Part shown: in pieces, positions 35,441-46,790 of the stretch | Numbering within the stretch: position 1 is the first letter of the stretch | Layout: the number at the start of each line of letters is the position of its first letter | NCBI GenBank assembly: GCA_035079385.1 | Contig: JAVHKY010000030.1 | Coordinates: forward strand, 4,193,001-4,257,000 | DNA: 64,000 bases | Direction: 5' to 3' | Source of the DNA: Aspidiotus rigidus | Lineage: Eukaryota > Arthropoda > Insecta > Hemiptera > Diaspididae | The notes under the pieces: generated by a model | Database searches by the model: none | What the model was told of the DNA's origin: nothing | The model's input: only the letters and a program-made list of their open reading frames with translations | Position numbers and translations under genes: made by a program

Positions 35441-35545
35441 GTTGCATGATAGAATGCTACTATATTCGAATTCTGCGACCCGAAAAACGGGTATACTTGA
35501 AGTCCTGAAATTTTGGCCGCAAAAAATCATTTCTAGATCAGTGGG

Positions 35546-35850
35546 CGATGCCTTCTCCATAACCACTATCGCATTACTCTTATAGGCCTTAGTAATTATT
35601 AACTCCTCCTCCCGGAGTTTCCTTTTCAATCTTTTAATCACACCTCCCACAAGGCTTTTCTTACGCGGGAGGCGGGGTATCTCGGACAATCTCGACACAC
35701 TTCTGTTGGGTGTTACGACCAGGACCTATTTTTATGGTTAAATTCGCAACTACGTTCGCGAGGGCATCGCGTTGCCGTTATTGGAAGGCGGTAACGCGAA
35801 TTTCAGACCTTGGACCGAAGCAGACTATTAGGCCTAAAAATCGGAACGTT
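35546..35850 (-). pseudogene. Penelope-like element relic, 5' part (split by a DNA element)
   Basis: Reading leftwards: VQGLKFALPPSNN, LANVVANLTIKIGPGRNTQQ (other frame) and VGGVIKRLKRKLREEELIIT, KAYKSNAIVVMEKA. These match FSLPPLKNDETLANVVVD, IGPGYNTQ and GVIQGLKRKMKEGDLIVTKA of the PLE at 48686-49657. The reading continues at 33060 on the far side of the inserted element. At least two frameshifts are present. Confidence 0.8.
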
Positions 35851-37190
35851 TGATGATCATGATGATTATGATGATTTGGGACTCGTGGAACTCGCAGATT
35901 TTCAGAACTGTGTCGTCGATTACTTTCTGGGGTGGGGAGGTGGTGTGAACTCGCCAATTTCGGAATTAGGGCCTAGGATTCATGGCACTTCAGGAAATAC
36001 GTGAAACATTTCAATGATGCTTCAGCAGAGTAGCATGAAGGAAAATCTAAGAGCGGGTATGGGAATGCGGTTTCAAGATCTTAACAAGGTGGAAAGACTG
36101 GCTATTCGTTTGATTTCCTCCTTCAAACCTTTTTTCACAAAAGGTCCTCTAGTCTCTCAGCCACAAGTTCTGACACCAGGAGTGTAATACGAGTAGAGTA
36201 AATACGGAGATCAAAGATGATGTTTTCATCTTCCTAATGTAAGGCAGTGACAGAGAGAGACGCTCTGTTAGCGAACTAGAAAATATTGAAGCTCTTCATT
36301 CGATTAATACTTCTTCACGTTTTGAAAAGCTGCATTTCATTGTCTACCTCTACCCGCGATCTAAAATTACAGCCACTATGAACCTAGAGAATGCTCTCAC
36401 GGATTAAATAATCCTCTGCTCAGATCCAAGTTTTTCAAAACAACTTGCCGATAGAGAAGGTAACATTTTGTTTTCTCTATTTGTACTACAGTAGAATAAA
36501 CTTTATTTCATTCAGACCTTGACAGCGCTACAGAACGTCGATGCTCAATTTCTGCTCTGTCTCCGTCATAAAATGGAACTCGTCACACATACGTATGTTC
36601 ACTTGAACTTGAATTTGATTGTCAATTAATGGTCTCTCACATCCAAGCGAATTTGGTATTTGCTTGGATGGACTTTGAGGAAATCAAGAATTTCGCGCTC
36701 TTCAAACGAAAGGTGCATGAGAATGTGAGAAGATGTTTCATATTCGTATTTTTTTAAATGAGTTCTACAGCAATGGTTAGATAGCACTATCATAAATGCA
36801 ACTGTTGTCTAAGGTCAGTGTATCGAGCGTATATACGAGCACACACTCGTAAAAGTGCTCATCGTAAGTGAACGTATTTTCACCTTGACCAATCCAATCT
36901 ATCAGAACACGACTAACACAATAAGCTAACAAGTACATGTCCATAAGTGAGAAATGAAAGACCTGTCCTTATTAGTATAATTGACAATGAATTTAGGCAA
37001 AAGCGTCCGATAAACATGTTGGTATTTCCCTCTTGAGCGCATTACATTCTCTTCCATCTCGTTTCTCCAGCTACAGATTTTGGTAGACTAGCAAAATGAC
37101 ATTGATTATTTGAACAGAAATGTACGAAAAATGCAGAAGAAGAAAACAAACACACACACAAAAAAGAGAACGTGAAATAAACAATAAAAA
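35851..37190. other. Stretch without recognised genes
   Basis: No recognisable coding sequence. The part from 37198 rightwards is probably the 3' UTR of the sphingomyelin-synthase-like gene (- strand). Confidence 0.45.
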
Positions 37191-37197
37191 GGAAAAG

Positions 37198-37203
37198 TTT
37201 ATT
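37198..37203 (-). terminator. Candidate polyadenylation signal AATAAA
   Basis: AATAAA on the minus strand, about 520 bp downstream of the stop codon at 37721. It is the best candidate I noted for the sphingomyelin-synthase-like gene; usage is inferred. Confidence 0.35.
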
Positions 37204-37720
37204 AATTTTTAATCAACATCGAGCAAAATTTCGTGTACACACTAATACAAAGCGATAAATCACTTTCTTACACAGAATTCCGTTACACGTTCCAATTAAT
37301 GGCGTACTGCATCTTGTAGATGTACGCATATAATATTATGTAGTGGTTTCTGAACGATTTTCATCGCGCGTACACACTTAAAATAGCGTAATTAACAGGA
37401 TAATTAGGAAGACTTGTTTTAAAAACACTACATTGACATGAACAGTTACTTGTATAAACAATTTTAATAAAGACTAAATGGCTACACAATGAATGACAGA
37501 TCATTTACTCTCTCGAAAACAGTTTCTGTCTGCTCGACAATAAACGAAAGAATATACAGCCGCGTGAAAAGTCTACCATCCTACGTTCGACGATAAAAAC
37601 AAAAGCGTTCGGAGTCTGTCGGATTCCAGATATCCTCCAATTCGCAACCAGCGCTCAGGCTATGAGGAAAAGAACAAATCTATGTGACCATTTATACGGT
37701 CGAGGAACAAAAAGGGCTTC

Positions 37721-38749
37721 TCAGCGCACGAGAGAAGGCTTCATCGGCGGTACCACCGCCTTCACACGTCCTTCTAGAAATTGGAACATACGATACCACC
37801 ATACTTTGCAGACTTGATTTACTCCAAACTCGTGAACGTTCTTCAACGAGTTGTTATTCGCTAAAGTATGATAAACCCAGAATAAACGGGTGGTAATGTA
37901 ATACGCCGTAATAATTGAGATCGTGTAGTCGTATTCGCTCATCACAATAAGCGCAACGCCGCACACTGCGATCAATTTCATAGGCAAGACGACAATCCAC
38001 ACTGGGCAGTATTCGTCGACTAGCAAACAATTCAACACGAACACGACAGTGTGGCCGCTGAAAACGTAGTTACCGCAATACTTGACGTTTGCCAGACCGC
38101 AGGTCGTCAATAGCTGAAGAAATCTGGACGCCAGCAGGCCACCATCGAAAGATGCGCTTTTCGCGTCACATTTCTCGAAAAGCGTTTTGCTCGATACGGG
38201 TAACATGGTGACATTCATAGAGATCAATCTGACACTGAAGAGCAGAGTTAGCAGAAAGAACATTCGACGAAAAATGATGGATCGATGCTCGTGGAAACTC
38301 AGCACGAGTACGAGAACGGAAGTCGAGCCGACAATCAGCACTTCTGAGATCGTTAAGAGGGTAAATCGAAATTTATTCCCGATCAGCCGGTCGCTCACGT
38401 CCAGACTGATATCGCGCAGCGGACTCTGGAGCGTTGGTTCCTTGTTGAGCACAGTCGGAGTTCGATCGTGAATGAGGCCGGTAAGGAATAGATTGAGCGC
38501 GAACACGCACATCACCACCAAGAATGAGAGTATTGTTTTCGCCGGCTCCGCAGGCAACGATTGGGCCGTATCCGAGCCACCCGATCCGGAACTAATCGAA
38601 CTCTCGAGCTTGAGCCTGGTGTGCGAATTCTCTCTCTCTCGTCGGCCTCCGTTCTTCGAAAACTTTACCTGCAACTCCATGTTGACGGTAGGTTTGCCGT
38701 TCGGCGTTCTCCAGCTACCATCGGTACATGTATTCTGTAATGACGTCAT
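37721..38749 (-). CDS. Sphingomyelin-synthase-like membrane protein with altered catalytic site
   Basis: An intact single-exon frame of 342 aa. It matches the sphingomyelin synthase / SMSr family (ceramide phosphotransferases of Golgi, ER or plasma membrane, PAP2 superfamily). Visible family blocks are LIHDRTP after the first membrane segment, HRSIIFRRMFFL, RLISMNVTMLP, CGNYVFSGHTVVFVL, AYYITTRLFWVYHTLAN and CKVWWYRMF. About six hydrophobic segments are present, and the length is like SMS2. Family enzymes use a His-His-Asp triad: SGHTV, then H and D in (H)(D/E)HYTID. Here SGHTV is kept, but the second block reads SEYDYTIS, so the second His is Asp and the Asp is Ser. I therefore expect no transferase activity. 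An in-frame TGA lies just before ATG 38749; an acceptor-like TTACAG after codon 5 leaves open an upstream exon. Confidence 0.85.
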   Translation of the reverse strand: MTSLQNTCTDGSWRTPNGKPTVNMELQVKFSKNGGRRERENSHTRLKLESSISSGSGGSDTAQSLPAEPAKTILSFLVVMCVFALNLFLTGLIHDRTPTVLNKEPTLQSPLRDISLDVSDRLIGNKFRFTLLTISEVLIVGSTSVLVLVLSFHEHRSIIFRRMFFLLTLLFSVRLISMNVTMLPVSSKTLFEKCDAKSASFDGGLLASRFLQLLTTCGLANVKYCGNYVFSGHTVVFVLNCLLVDEYCPVWIVVLPMKLIAVCGVALIVMSEYDYTISIITAYYITTRLFWVYHTLANNNSLKNVHEFGVNQVCKVWWYRMFQFLEGRVKAVVPPMKPSLVR

Positions 38750-38759
38750 GATTCAGATT

Positions 38760-40240
38760 TTACTTTCGACGAATGGTAACATGATGATCTCCTTTTATTT
38801 CTTCAACAGCTAATTAAGAGATGAAAGCGAATTTTTTTCGAAGCTATCTCGTTGTCGTCTTCGGAATGAATGTTTACGGTTTTTTTCTCTTCCTATAACA
38901 GAAAAAAAAAATGTGCACAATATAAATTAACCGCACGTTTACGTAACAGAATGTAACGGGTTTTGCACCAAAGGCGCTTAAATTTTCAACGTAGTGGGAT
39001 TTGTTAGGAAATGTATCAGGTGTAGGAGGAAACGCTATTTTCTATATCGACTCGGAAAGTCCGTCCGTCGTGATTTTTCGTCACGAGCGGCTGCGGCGCG
39101 GAAGTTCACACAGAAAGAGGAGGTGTGAGGCACGAAATACGATTAGCGAATCCTACTCGTATTTTCGGATCATGTATCAGGACTCCCTTGGCGCACTGCG
39201 AAAATATTTGTATCATTTATTATTTCATATTATACTTCGACGTACGAATATACTCTCGCAATATTTAACGAGAAAGTAGATTTTACGACTCTCTCGACTG
39301 ACTAAAGAAATATTGAATGGAAAACGGCGATATCGCAAAGTGCGAATTTACAACGGTATTTCTGAATACAAGATGATATTAAGAGCGGTATCAAGGTACC
39401 AACGCGGGTCCGAGCTATTATAATTATGCACGAAGTAGAAATATTACGGGAATGTACATACGAAGTAGAGAAGGTGTTTGCCTTGAAATAAGTCGACGAT
39501 TTTCGACTAATAACGACCGCTGTCTATTCTGTACACGTATTTTCCCCATTCTGTTGTTCTCGTATAGTATTAATAAATAGCATTGTCCAGCATCTCAGGA
39601 AGTTCTATTTCACGATCTAGGCACATATACTTCCTCTCCAAAAAGGTACACATGCACAGTATGTTCTAACTGCTACATTGAGATTCAACAGGGAGATCGA
39701 GTGTTTTATCTTGTTAGATTTTTTGGGTCTTAGATCGAGGATAATCGAGCCTATAGTCACACAAACCATTCGACAAGACGATAGCTTCGTATACCCTTCT
39801 GAATATCTCAGTTTAAACGTTCATATTTTTATAATCATTTATGGAAATGAAAAAAATTACAAGGAAAAGGTGATTGCAAAACTCGATGTTTTGTTGCTGA
39901 ATAATGCATTGAGTATTCCCATGCACAAGGTGCGCAGCGATACGGAAGCGCTAGAAAACTAGAAAAACAAATCAATATATTGTAATTTGAAGCAACATTA
40001 TTTTCCTTTCGTATCGAAAACTCGATAAAAGAGAACTGAAAGTGGAAAATTAGTCAATTCAATTTCTCTATTTTTGGTTCATAATCAGCTTTTTTAATGG
40101 GTCCATCGAGTTCCGAAAAATCTCAGTTCTTTTTGGGGGTATTTCTGACGTACTAAATCAACTTAATGGACTTATTTTATTTTTAATGCACTTTCATCAA
40201 ACAGTATTCATAATCAAAAGAAAATCATTGTGAAAAGTCG
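38760..40240. other. Upstream region of the sphingomyelin-synthase-like gene, no further gene seen
   Basis: Presumably holds its promoter and 5' UTR. The open frames at 39001-39279 and 39678-39962 (+) show no recognisable domain, and neither is supported by splice sites. Confidence 0.45.
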
Positions 40241-41730
40241 AAGTTTTTTGACACACCCCTCTTCCCGCTCATCTGGATGACAAATATTTGAACAAGGAAC
40301 CTATGTTAGAAGATTTATTTAGCACGAATGTACGCTATTTTTCCAGTAAATTGTGTGGTCCTTCTTCAGAAACGTAGAAAATACTTCGTTTGCTGCTCGG
40401 GGGTCCCTCAACACTTTGGGAGATTGAGCTCGGAAGACCATTTTAAAAAGGTACCCGTTTCATAAGGGGATCGGAGAAAACGTTCACCGACCGGCAAAAC
40501 TCAGAACTCGAAAATTTATCAGATATAGCTCGGTTGTCGGTGTATACAGTCTGAAAGATAGGCCCTTCGAGTAACTAGATAATTATGCAATACTTCATAG
40601 CCCCTTCAATGAGCTAGACATGCAACACTTCAAACACCGTGCGACTAAGGTCTTCTAAGTCACCCTCGTATGATACCAAATACAGCTCGAAAATTGGTGA
40701 GTATAGTATGAGAGATAATCCCTTCAAATAACCGGATATGCAATATTTCATACACTAATTGGATTAGCTCCTTCAATGAGCCAGATATGCAACATTTCAA
40801 ACACCATAGGACTGAGCACGTCTTCCTGAAGTATTATACGTCCCTCTCGTATCATATATGTGCCCCACAAAACAGGTTCCTTGCTTCCCCTTGTTTAACT
40901 ATGTTAAAGAACCAGCAAGGTTTTGTTTCAAGTTCGCCTGCACCCGGTCAGCCGGCAACGGTCTATAGCTTGGGAAACAAGGCTTGTGACGTCACAGTTT
41001 GATGACGTCATAGATCAATTCCTTTTTTTTCAAGTCCCCCTCCTATCATAAATAGATCGGAGCGGGGTCTATGACGTTACAATGTGACGTCTAAATCTGA
41101 TGACGTCATAGATCAATTTTGTTTTTTTTCCAAGTCCCCTTCATATCATATATAGGTTGAGAGCAGAGCCTGTGACTTCATGTGTCTGATGGTGTCATAG
41201 ATCAATTTCGTTTTTTTTCCGAGTCCCCCTCCCATCATATATATAGGTTGGCAGCGGGGTCTGTGAAGTCATGGGTCAGCCATGTGACATCACAATCTGA
41301 TGACGCCATAGATCAGTTTTTTCAATTTCCTTTACAATATTATGTAGCCCCAAAGTCCGGGCCTGTGACGTCACAATTTGATGATATCATAGGTCAGCCC
41401 AGATCAATTTTATTTTCCAATTTCCCCTTCCTCCTATCATAGATCAATTTTGTTTTTTTCCAAATCCTCCTCCCATCATATTATATAGGTTGGAAGCGGA
41501 GCCTGTGACGTCATTCAGCCTTGTGATGTCACAATCTGATGACGTCATAGATCAGTTTTTTCAATTTCCTTCACAAATTTATGTGGCTGAAAAGTCCGGG
41601 CCTGTGACGTCACAATTTGATGATGTCATAGGTCAGCCTTGTGACGTTAAAATCTACATTTTTCAGATGCCACGTGCCCCATAAAACAGGTTTCCGCCAC
41701 CCCTCGTTCAACTTTGTTAATTTCCAAGTT
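40240..41730. repeat. Second copy of the composite AACCTGTTTTAT / TGACGTCA repeat landscape
   Basis: It contains the same blocks as 7.44-10.62 kb: GGTGTATACAGTCTGAAAGA with ACTTCAAACACCGTGCGACT (twice, 40520-40820), then ACAAAACAGGTTCCTTGCTTC at 40866 and CCATAAAACAGGTTTCCGCC at 41680. Between them, from about 40980 to 41640, lies a tandem array of 80-120 bp units, each with GTGACGTCACAATYTGATGA, CGTCATAGATCAATTT, a T tract and CCCCCTCCTATCATATATAG. Confidence 0.7.
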
Positions 41731-44700
41731 TCACATTTTGCCGGACGGCGCCGGGCGCTCGTCATTTTATTCAAATTACCTCCCCGCTTCGTTTGTTTCA
41801 CTCACCCAACATTTTCTGCCTCAGGAGGGAGGAAAAGTTCTTTACGTCCCTTTACTGCGCTTAGGAGGTAAACAGCCGAACTTGTCTCGTTAGTTGCAAT
41901 TCACCCCTTAAGCTACACGAGGTGGAAACGATCCCCTAGATTTTCCTAAGGAGGATGACGGGTCATTTCTGCCAACACAACTAAATGCCTAAAACGAAAG
42001 ATTGGTTCTCAGTCGCTAAAGTAGGTCAATGCCACTGATGCCGTTATAAAGCGTGCTATTTTTACAAAAGTATGCGTGTAGGTCCAGTCAAAAAACCGTC
42101 AGGGTTTCTTCCTTAGTGTTTATTGTTGCGTTACTTAGCTGGAGGGCTGACGGACACTCTCCTTGCTTCTAGTCCAGTGCGAGGCTGTATTAGGATGAGC
42201 CTAGTAAAGACCCAGTTACAAGATCAGAAACTTATATTACACCTAGTGTAATGGAAATAGCGTAGGTCAACATTTTTCCCAAGTCCGTAAAGGAAGTCAA
42301 GGTCACGGCATCGTCAGCGTGACTAAAAGCTGTAACAGTTTTCCCAAGATGAGTCCATTGGAAAACCCGTCAAAAATCTGTAACGGTCTTTTCCAAGAGC
42401 AGTCCCAATTTCATAGGCATACAAAACGCTAATAGTTAGGCTGCATTCATGCACATTTAGATTGATGACGTTACCAAAGTCGAAAGCGAACGTTTTTTGA
42501 GGATGAACCCTTCTCCTAAACAAACGAATGTTGAGCTAAGGGGTGAAATGGGTTTTGACAAACTCAAGTTTCCTTATAATTTAGCCTAGACAGATTCCTA
42601 TGATCTAGTCCAGAATAATTCTCCTATGCAATGTAACTTGACCTAACTTAGGTTGTAACGTCACCAAGTTGGACGCAATTGTTTTCTGAGGACACAATTC
42701 CACACCTAGACAGACAGAGGGTTTCCCACTAACAAATTTCTCTTTTTGGGCAAAACATGATCATCCATTATCTAGAATTTCATGTTGATATTTTTCGATT
42801 TCTATTATGCAGAGATACTTAGCTAAGCCGAATCTTTTAGCCATTAGCCGTTAGGCAAGGGAATTTTGGTCAAAATTGGCCCTGTTAATGACTAATTTTT
42901 CCTTCAATTCTTTTCTTTACTCCGTAACCAGTTACGCTTCAAAATACAGTAGTCGCAATTCTCAAATGGACCAAGGAACCGCTTCATGCAGAGAGTGTTC
43001 TAGAGACAAAAAAAAATCTGGAGAATGAGTTCTTCTGTCCTGCTAAAAGAAGACTATTTCACTTGGTTGCTTCACAATATTGATATTTGATTGCTAAAGT
43101 GCTGCTTGCTAGCGCTGCTGAGTGCTGCAGGACTGCAGAAGAAGTTTGTAAACAAAGACTTCAGCTTATCAGCCACTACTGAGTACTGAGCACTAACAAG
43201 CAGCTCTTCGGTAAAAAAATCTTCTGTTCTTTTTTTCTTTCCAATTTTCATTCTTGTTTGATCAATAATTATTCAATATCCATGCCATTGCCAATAACTA
43301 AACTCAATATTTAAGAATATCTTTCAGATTTTATTATTCAGTATTTACACGTAAGAACGTTCTACCGTTCTCACAAATTCTCGTGTGTTGGTAGCGTTGC
43401 CTCGATACTCGCAGTCAGAATTGGTAGTTGGATGCGTTATAAGGTAGAAAATATTAGTAGAAAGGTTGTCAATTGATTTTACAGGTCTACGGATCATTAG
43501 AGACCCAGTATCGAGGTAAAATAAAGTTCGATTCTTACATACATTTACAGCAAATATCTCCCAATTTATTCTCTTGACTAGACATTTTTCCCTCAATTGG
43601 ACATGATGTCCAACACTGTGGACCAAAGACCTGTAAAATAATACCCATATCGTTGTTTTTGCTCGCTCTAGGCGTTAACTAGGCAATGCGACTGGGTTAA
43701 CCGTTAGCTGATAGCTGAAGCCCACCAATTCGAGAGGTTAGTTTTTAGCGAAATTCTTAGCCAATGCGATTCCTGATTTTCAGTTAGTAACGTGTAATAT
43801 TTGTAATAAAATTCTACTCATTTAAGACCTATACACTCTTGTCACGATCACCCCAACCTTAGTGACATCATCAAACCGAGATGTCATTACCGCTAAACTT
43901 GAGATTTCAATTTCTGTTGGTACGGACGTGCATATCTGAAAATATGGATATCTTTATTGGTATAGACGTGCATTTCCAAAGTAAATTAATTACCGAAACA
44001 ACCGACAGGGCAAATACATCTTCAACAATTTTTCTTCGCCTCACGTTCAACCTAATATAATGCATTCAACCCATCTCTCTTAGTCTAGCCCTCTTCAACT
44101 GTACTCCAGGACCATCCAAAAAGTTGCTTAAGCTGCGCTCTTAGCCTAGTTTGGTCCTTTCAACAGTATTTCTAAACTGATACAATGACGAGTGGATATG
44201 ATTTCTCTGTCAGCCAACTTAGCTTATCTCATCCTCCAACAGTATCTAATGCACTGTATATTAGCCTAAACTTTTACATTTTCTGTACAAAGGCTTGTAA
44301 AGTTTGTCGAGAGAAATGTAAAACAGTTTTGGAGAGTGCACCGAAATTGAATGGATTTGCAAGTTTGATTCTCTTCTTCTCACACATGAATTCTTTGGCT
44401 ACCCCTAGGCCACATTTCTCTACGAACATAAATCCGACAAATTACTATTTTCCAGACAAAAGTACAGTAAACCCCAGAACGTCGAGTAAATATTGTTAAA
44501 TCATCCGCACCATCAAATCCTGCAAACAGAATCGGTCACAACAGTTGGAGGCGCAGTCGCGCGTCAACATTGAGGTCGAACCGTACAATTTTGTTCCGCT
44601 GTTTTTTCCAATAGATTTCTTCAATACGGGGTATTTACGAGTAACTGGTATTCGTTTTCAATTTCACTCTTACAGTTGCTATCGGACGGGCAGGACATTC

Positions 44701-46130
44701 TTTTTAAACATCCTCTACGAAAACGCCTACTGCTGATAAGTCAATACACTCTGTATACATAGCGTACGCAGATGTATTTTGGCACCAGGAAAAACATTAT
44801 CACCGTATATCATTCGAATTTAAAAAATATACGCGTTATAATTTAAACGAGACTACATTCTAACGTGTTTTACGACTGGGTTCTTAGATCTTAGGCGCTG
44901 ATGAGCGGTCATCACTAAACATACATACCGTCGTATCTTCATCAATGATTCTTCTCCGAGTCTATGAGGGCGCTCCTATACAACGAAATATTTGCGAGCC
45001 TTTACAAGAGACCCCCTCCTCACGTCCGTCGAATTTTTCAAACAACAGACTAGCTCGCATACCTTACGAGATTGGATTTTACTCGTAAAAATTTGACTCC
45101 TCCGTATCCGACACGAAGACGATAGTTCTCAAGCGATTATACGAGCCTATCTCACGTTCGATCTTGCTCTCTCGAATTCGTGAAGATTTCCAAAATATTC
45201 GCAACGACCACGCGCGTTAAATCAACAAACGACCGCACGTTGACCGAACAATCTACAATACCTAGGTCTAAAACTATCTATTTTCGATACTACCGTGCGC
45301 GAAGCGAGAGCACATCCTATAGCTCTTATAGGTGCATCGCGGGTATTGGAAATAACCACTAAGAAAGTGAATTGCCGACGCGACGATGAGGTCGTACTTC
45401 ATCGACCACGAAAGCAAACAATATTATTTCATAATTGAGCGAACGCTAGCTAAATGTACCGTAGTGCTGTATTACCACGTATTGAAGCTAGACGCGACAC
45501 AAGACCGTCTCCCCCGGGCAAATAAACGTGCAGCTTTATCATCTGTTACTCAATTAACTCTTCAGTATACGCTACATATTATTATCGTGAACACGCATCG
45601 TTAAACTGACGTAGACATTAGGCGACCGAAACGAGAGAGGAAACAAATTTTAAAATTGTCGAATATGAAGCGAGTTGAGGAACGGCGCAGTTTACCGTGG
45701 TAGAGGTTACGTCAAATAAAAGGAAAATACGAAACTTTTTCGCTTGTCACAATTGCGCTTCGTTTGAATTCATCGACTGCAGCAACCACATACTCCGTAA
45801 ACAGTAAACACTTCTAGTGTACCTACGAGAAAGCTTATATGTAATCGCGTAATCGAAACTGATTCTTCAATTCAAGAGTATCCTGCAAGTTTGCTATCAC
45901 TTGAATGCTGTCGCACAACGTTCGGGACGAGGACGAACTGTTGTTAGAATTAATGATTTCCTCCTATATTTTTAAAGGAAGTTCGTGAGCACTTGACAGC
46001 GAGCAAATGATAGAATGCTTGTTCCGACCAGGTATCCACTTGGAGCGCTATAATCGTGTATCAGTTGTAAGTTTTCACAAGTAAATATTTTCCAAGTCCC
46101 CAAATCATATTTCAGCCTGGGATACCTGAA
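41731..46130. other. Stretch without recognised genes apart from one MITE
   Basis: Only the MITE at 43351-43538 can be named. The open frames at 44185-44499, 45180-45362 and 45386-45604 have no recognisable domains or supported splice sites. Confidence 0.45.
43351..43538 (-). mobile_element. 188-bp MITE, second copy of the GTAAGAAT family
   Basis: The ends are GTAAGAACG and CGATTCTTAC. Read on the minus strand it parallels the 7560-7781 element: GTAAGAATCGAACTT, ACTGGGTCTCTAATGATCCG, TAGACCT and GACTGCGAGT. It explains the 93-aa open frame over it. Confidence 0.68.
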
Positions 46131-46790
46131 GTAGGTCAAGGTCACTGATGATTCCACACAAAATCCTCCCTCCTCTGTATTACAACAAAATACTTTCCAA
46201 ATCCCAAAATTCGGTCGATGTTATTGATGACTTCATAGTAACGTTCCCTCCACCAGTATCTCTCAGCCTAATACACACCTAAAGTAGATAAAGGTCATCA
46301 ATAACGTCATACTCTATTCTACCTCCTCTGTTTAGGTAGATTGACGGTCCTAAATTAGGTCAAGGTTATTGATTGCGTCATAGATGAATTCCTGTTTCCC
46401 CCAATATGTTTCATCCTAACTCTTAGGTGGGTGAAGGTCACTGATGACGTCATACTACATCCCACCCCATCTATAAAAAGTAAATAATATTTTCCAAAAC
46501 TCCAAATTGAATCAAAGTTATTGATGACGTCACAGTAACAGTACCTCCCACAGTCAGCTAGTATATTTGAAACGAGTGGAGGCCATTGATGACGTCATTC
46601 TACACCCTATCTCTTTTATATACATCGGTCGACTATAAATAGTTTCCAAATCCTTAAATGAGGTCAAGGTTATTGATGACGTCATACTACGTTTCGCCTC
46701 CTCTCTACATAGGGTGAGGGTAAAAAATCTCATTATTTTTAAATTAGGTCAAGGTCAATGATGACGTCGTAGTAACGAAATGATTTTTCT
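46130..46790. repeat. ~75-bp tandem repeat with AGGTCAAGGT..TGATGACGTCAT
   Basis: About nine units, each with TAGGTCAAGGTYATTGATGA, CGTCATAGTA/ACT and TTTCCAAATCCY. TGATGACGTCAT-type sites are at about 46148, 46222, 46298, 46372, 46445, 46523, 46588, 46674 and 46760; several have decayed. It ends next to a GGGAACCTGTTTTAT repeat terminus at 46850. Confidence 0.72.

Larger units (their letters stand above)
33061..35545. mobile_element. 2.5-kb TIR DNA element carrying a satellite, inserted in a PLE
   Basis: The left end (CCACACTGGTCCAGATTAGG..TTGCGGTCAAAACC) and the complement of the right end (CCCACTGATCTAGAAATGAT..TTGCGGCCAAAATT) are diverged inverted repeats of about 45 bp. The flanks are CGATA (33056-33060) and CGATG (35546-35550), a probable 4-5 bp target duplication. 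The PLE protein is continuous across the junction (..VVVMEKAS and YNSEVHDVL). The interior has no transposase I can recognise. About two thirds of it is the ~147-bp tandem repeat at 33750-35440. Confidence 0.72.

Noticed and set aside
39678..39962. 94-aa plus-strand frame upstream of the sphingomyelin-synthase-like gene
   Set aside because: No recognisable domain; length is unremarkable for this amount of AT-rich sequence.
43345..43626. 93-aa minus-strand open frame, at first taken for a cellular exon
   Set aside because: It is covered by a MITE (43351-43538) whose sequence recurs at 7560-7781; the frame is incidental.
44185..44499. 104-aa plus-strand frame with several cysteines
   Set aside because: No recognisable domain, signal peptide or splice context.
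46130..46790. Regular spacing considered as a CRISPR-like array
   Set aside because: Units are contiguous diverged tandem repeats in a eukaryotic context, without unique spacers.
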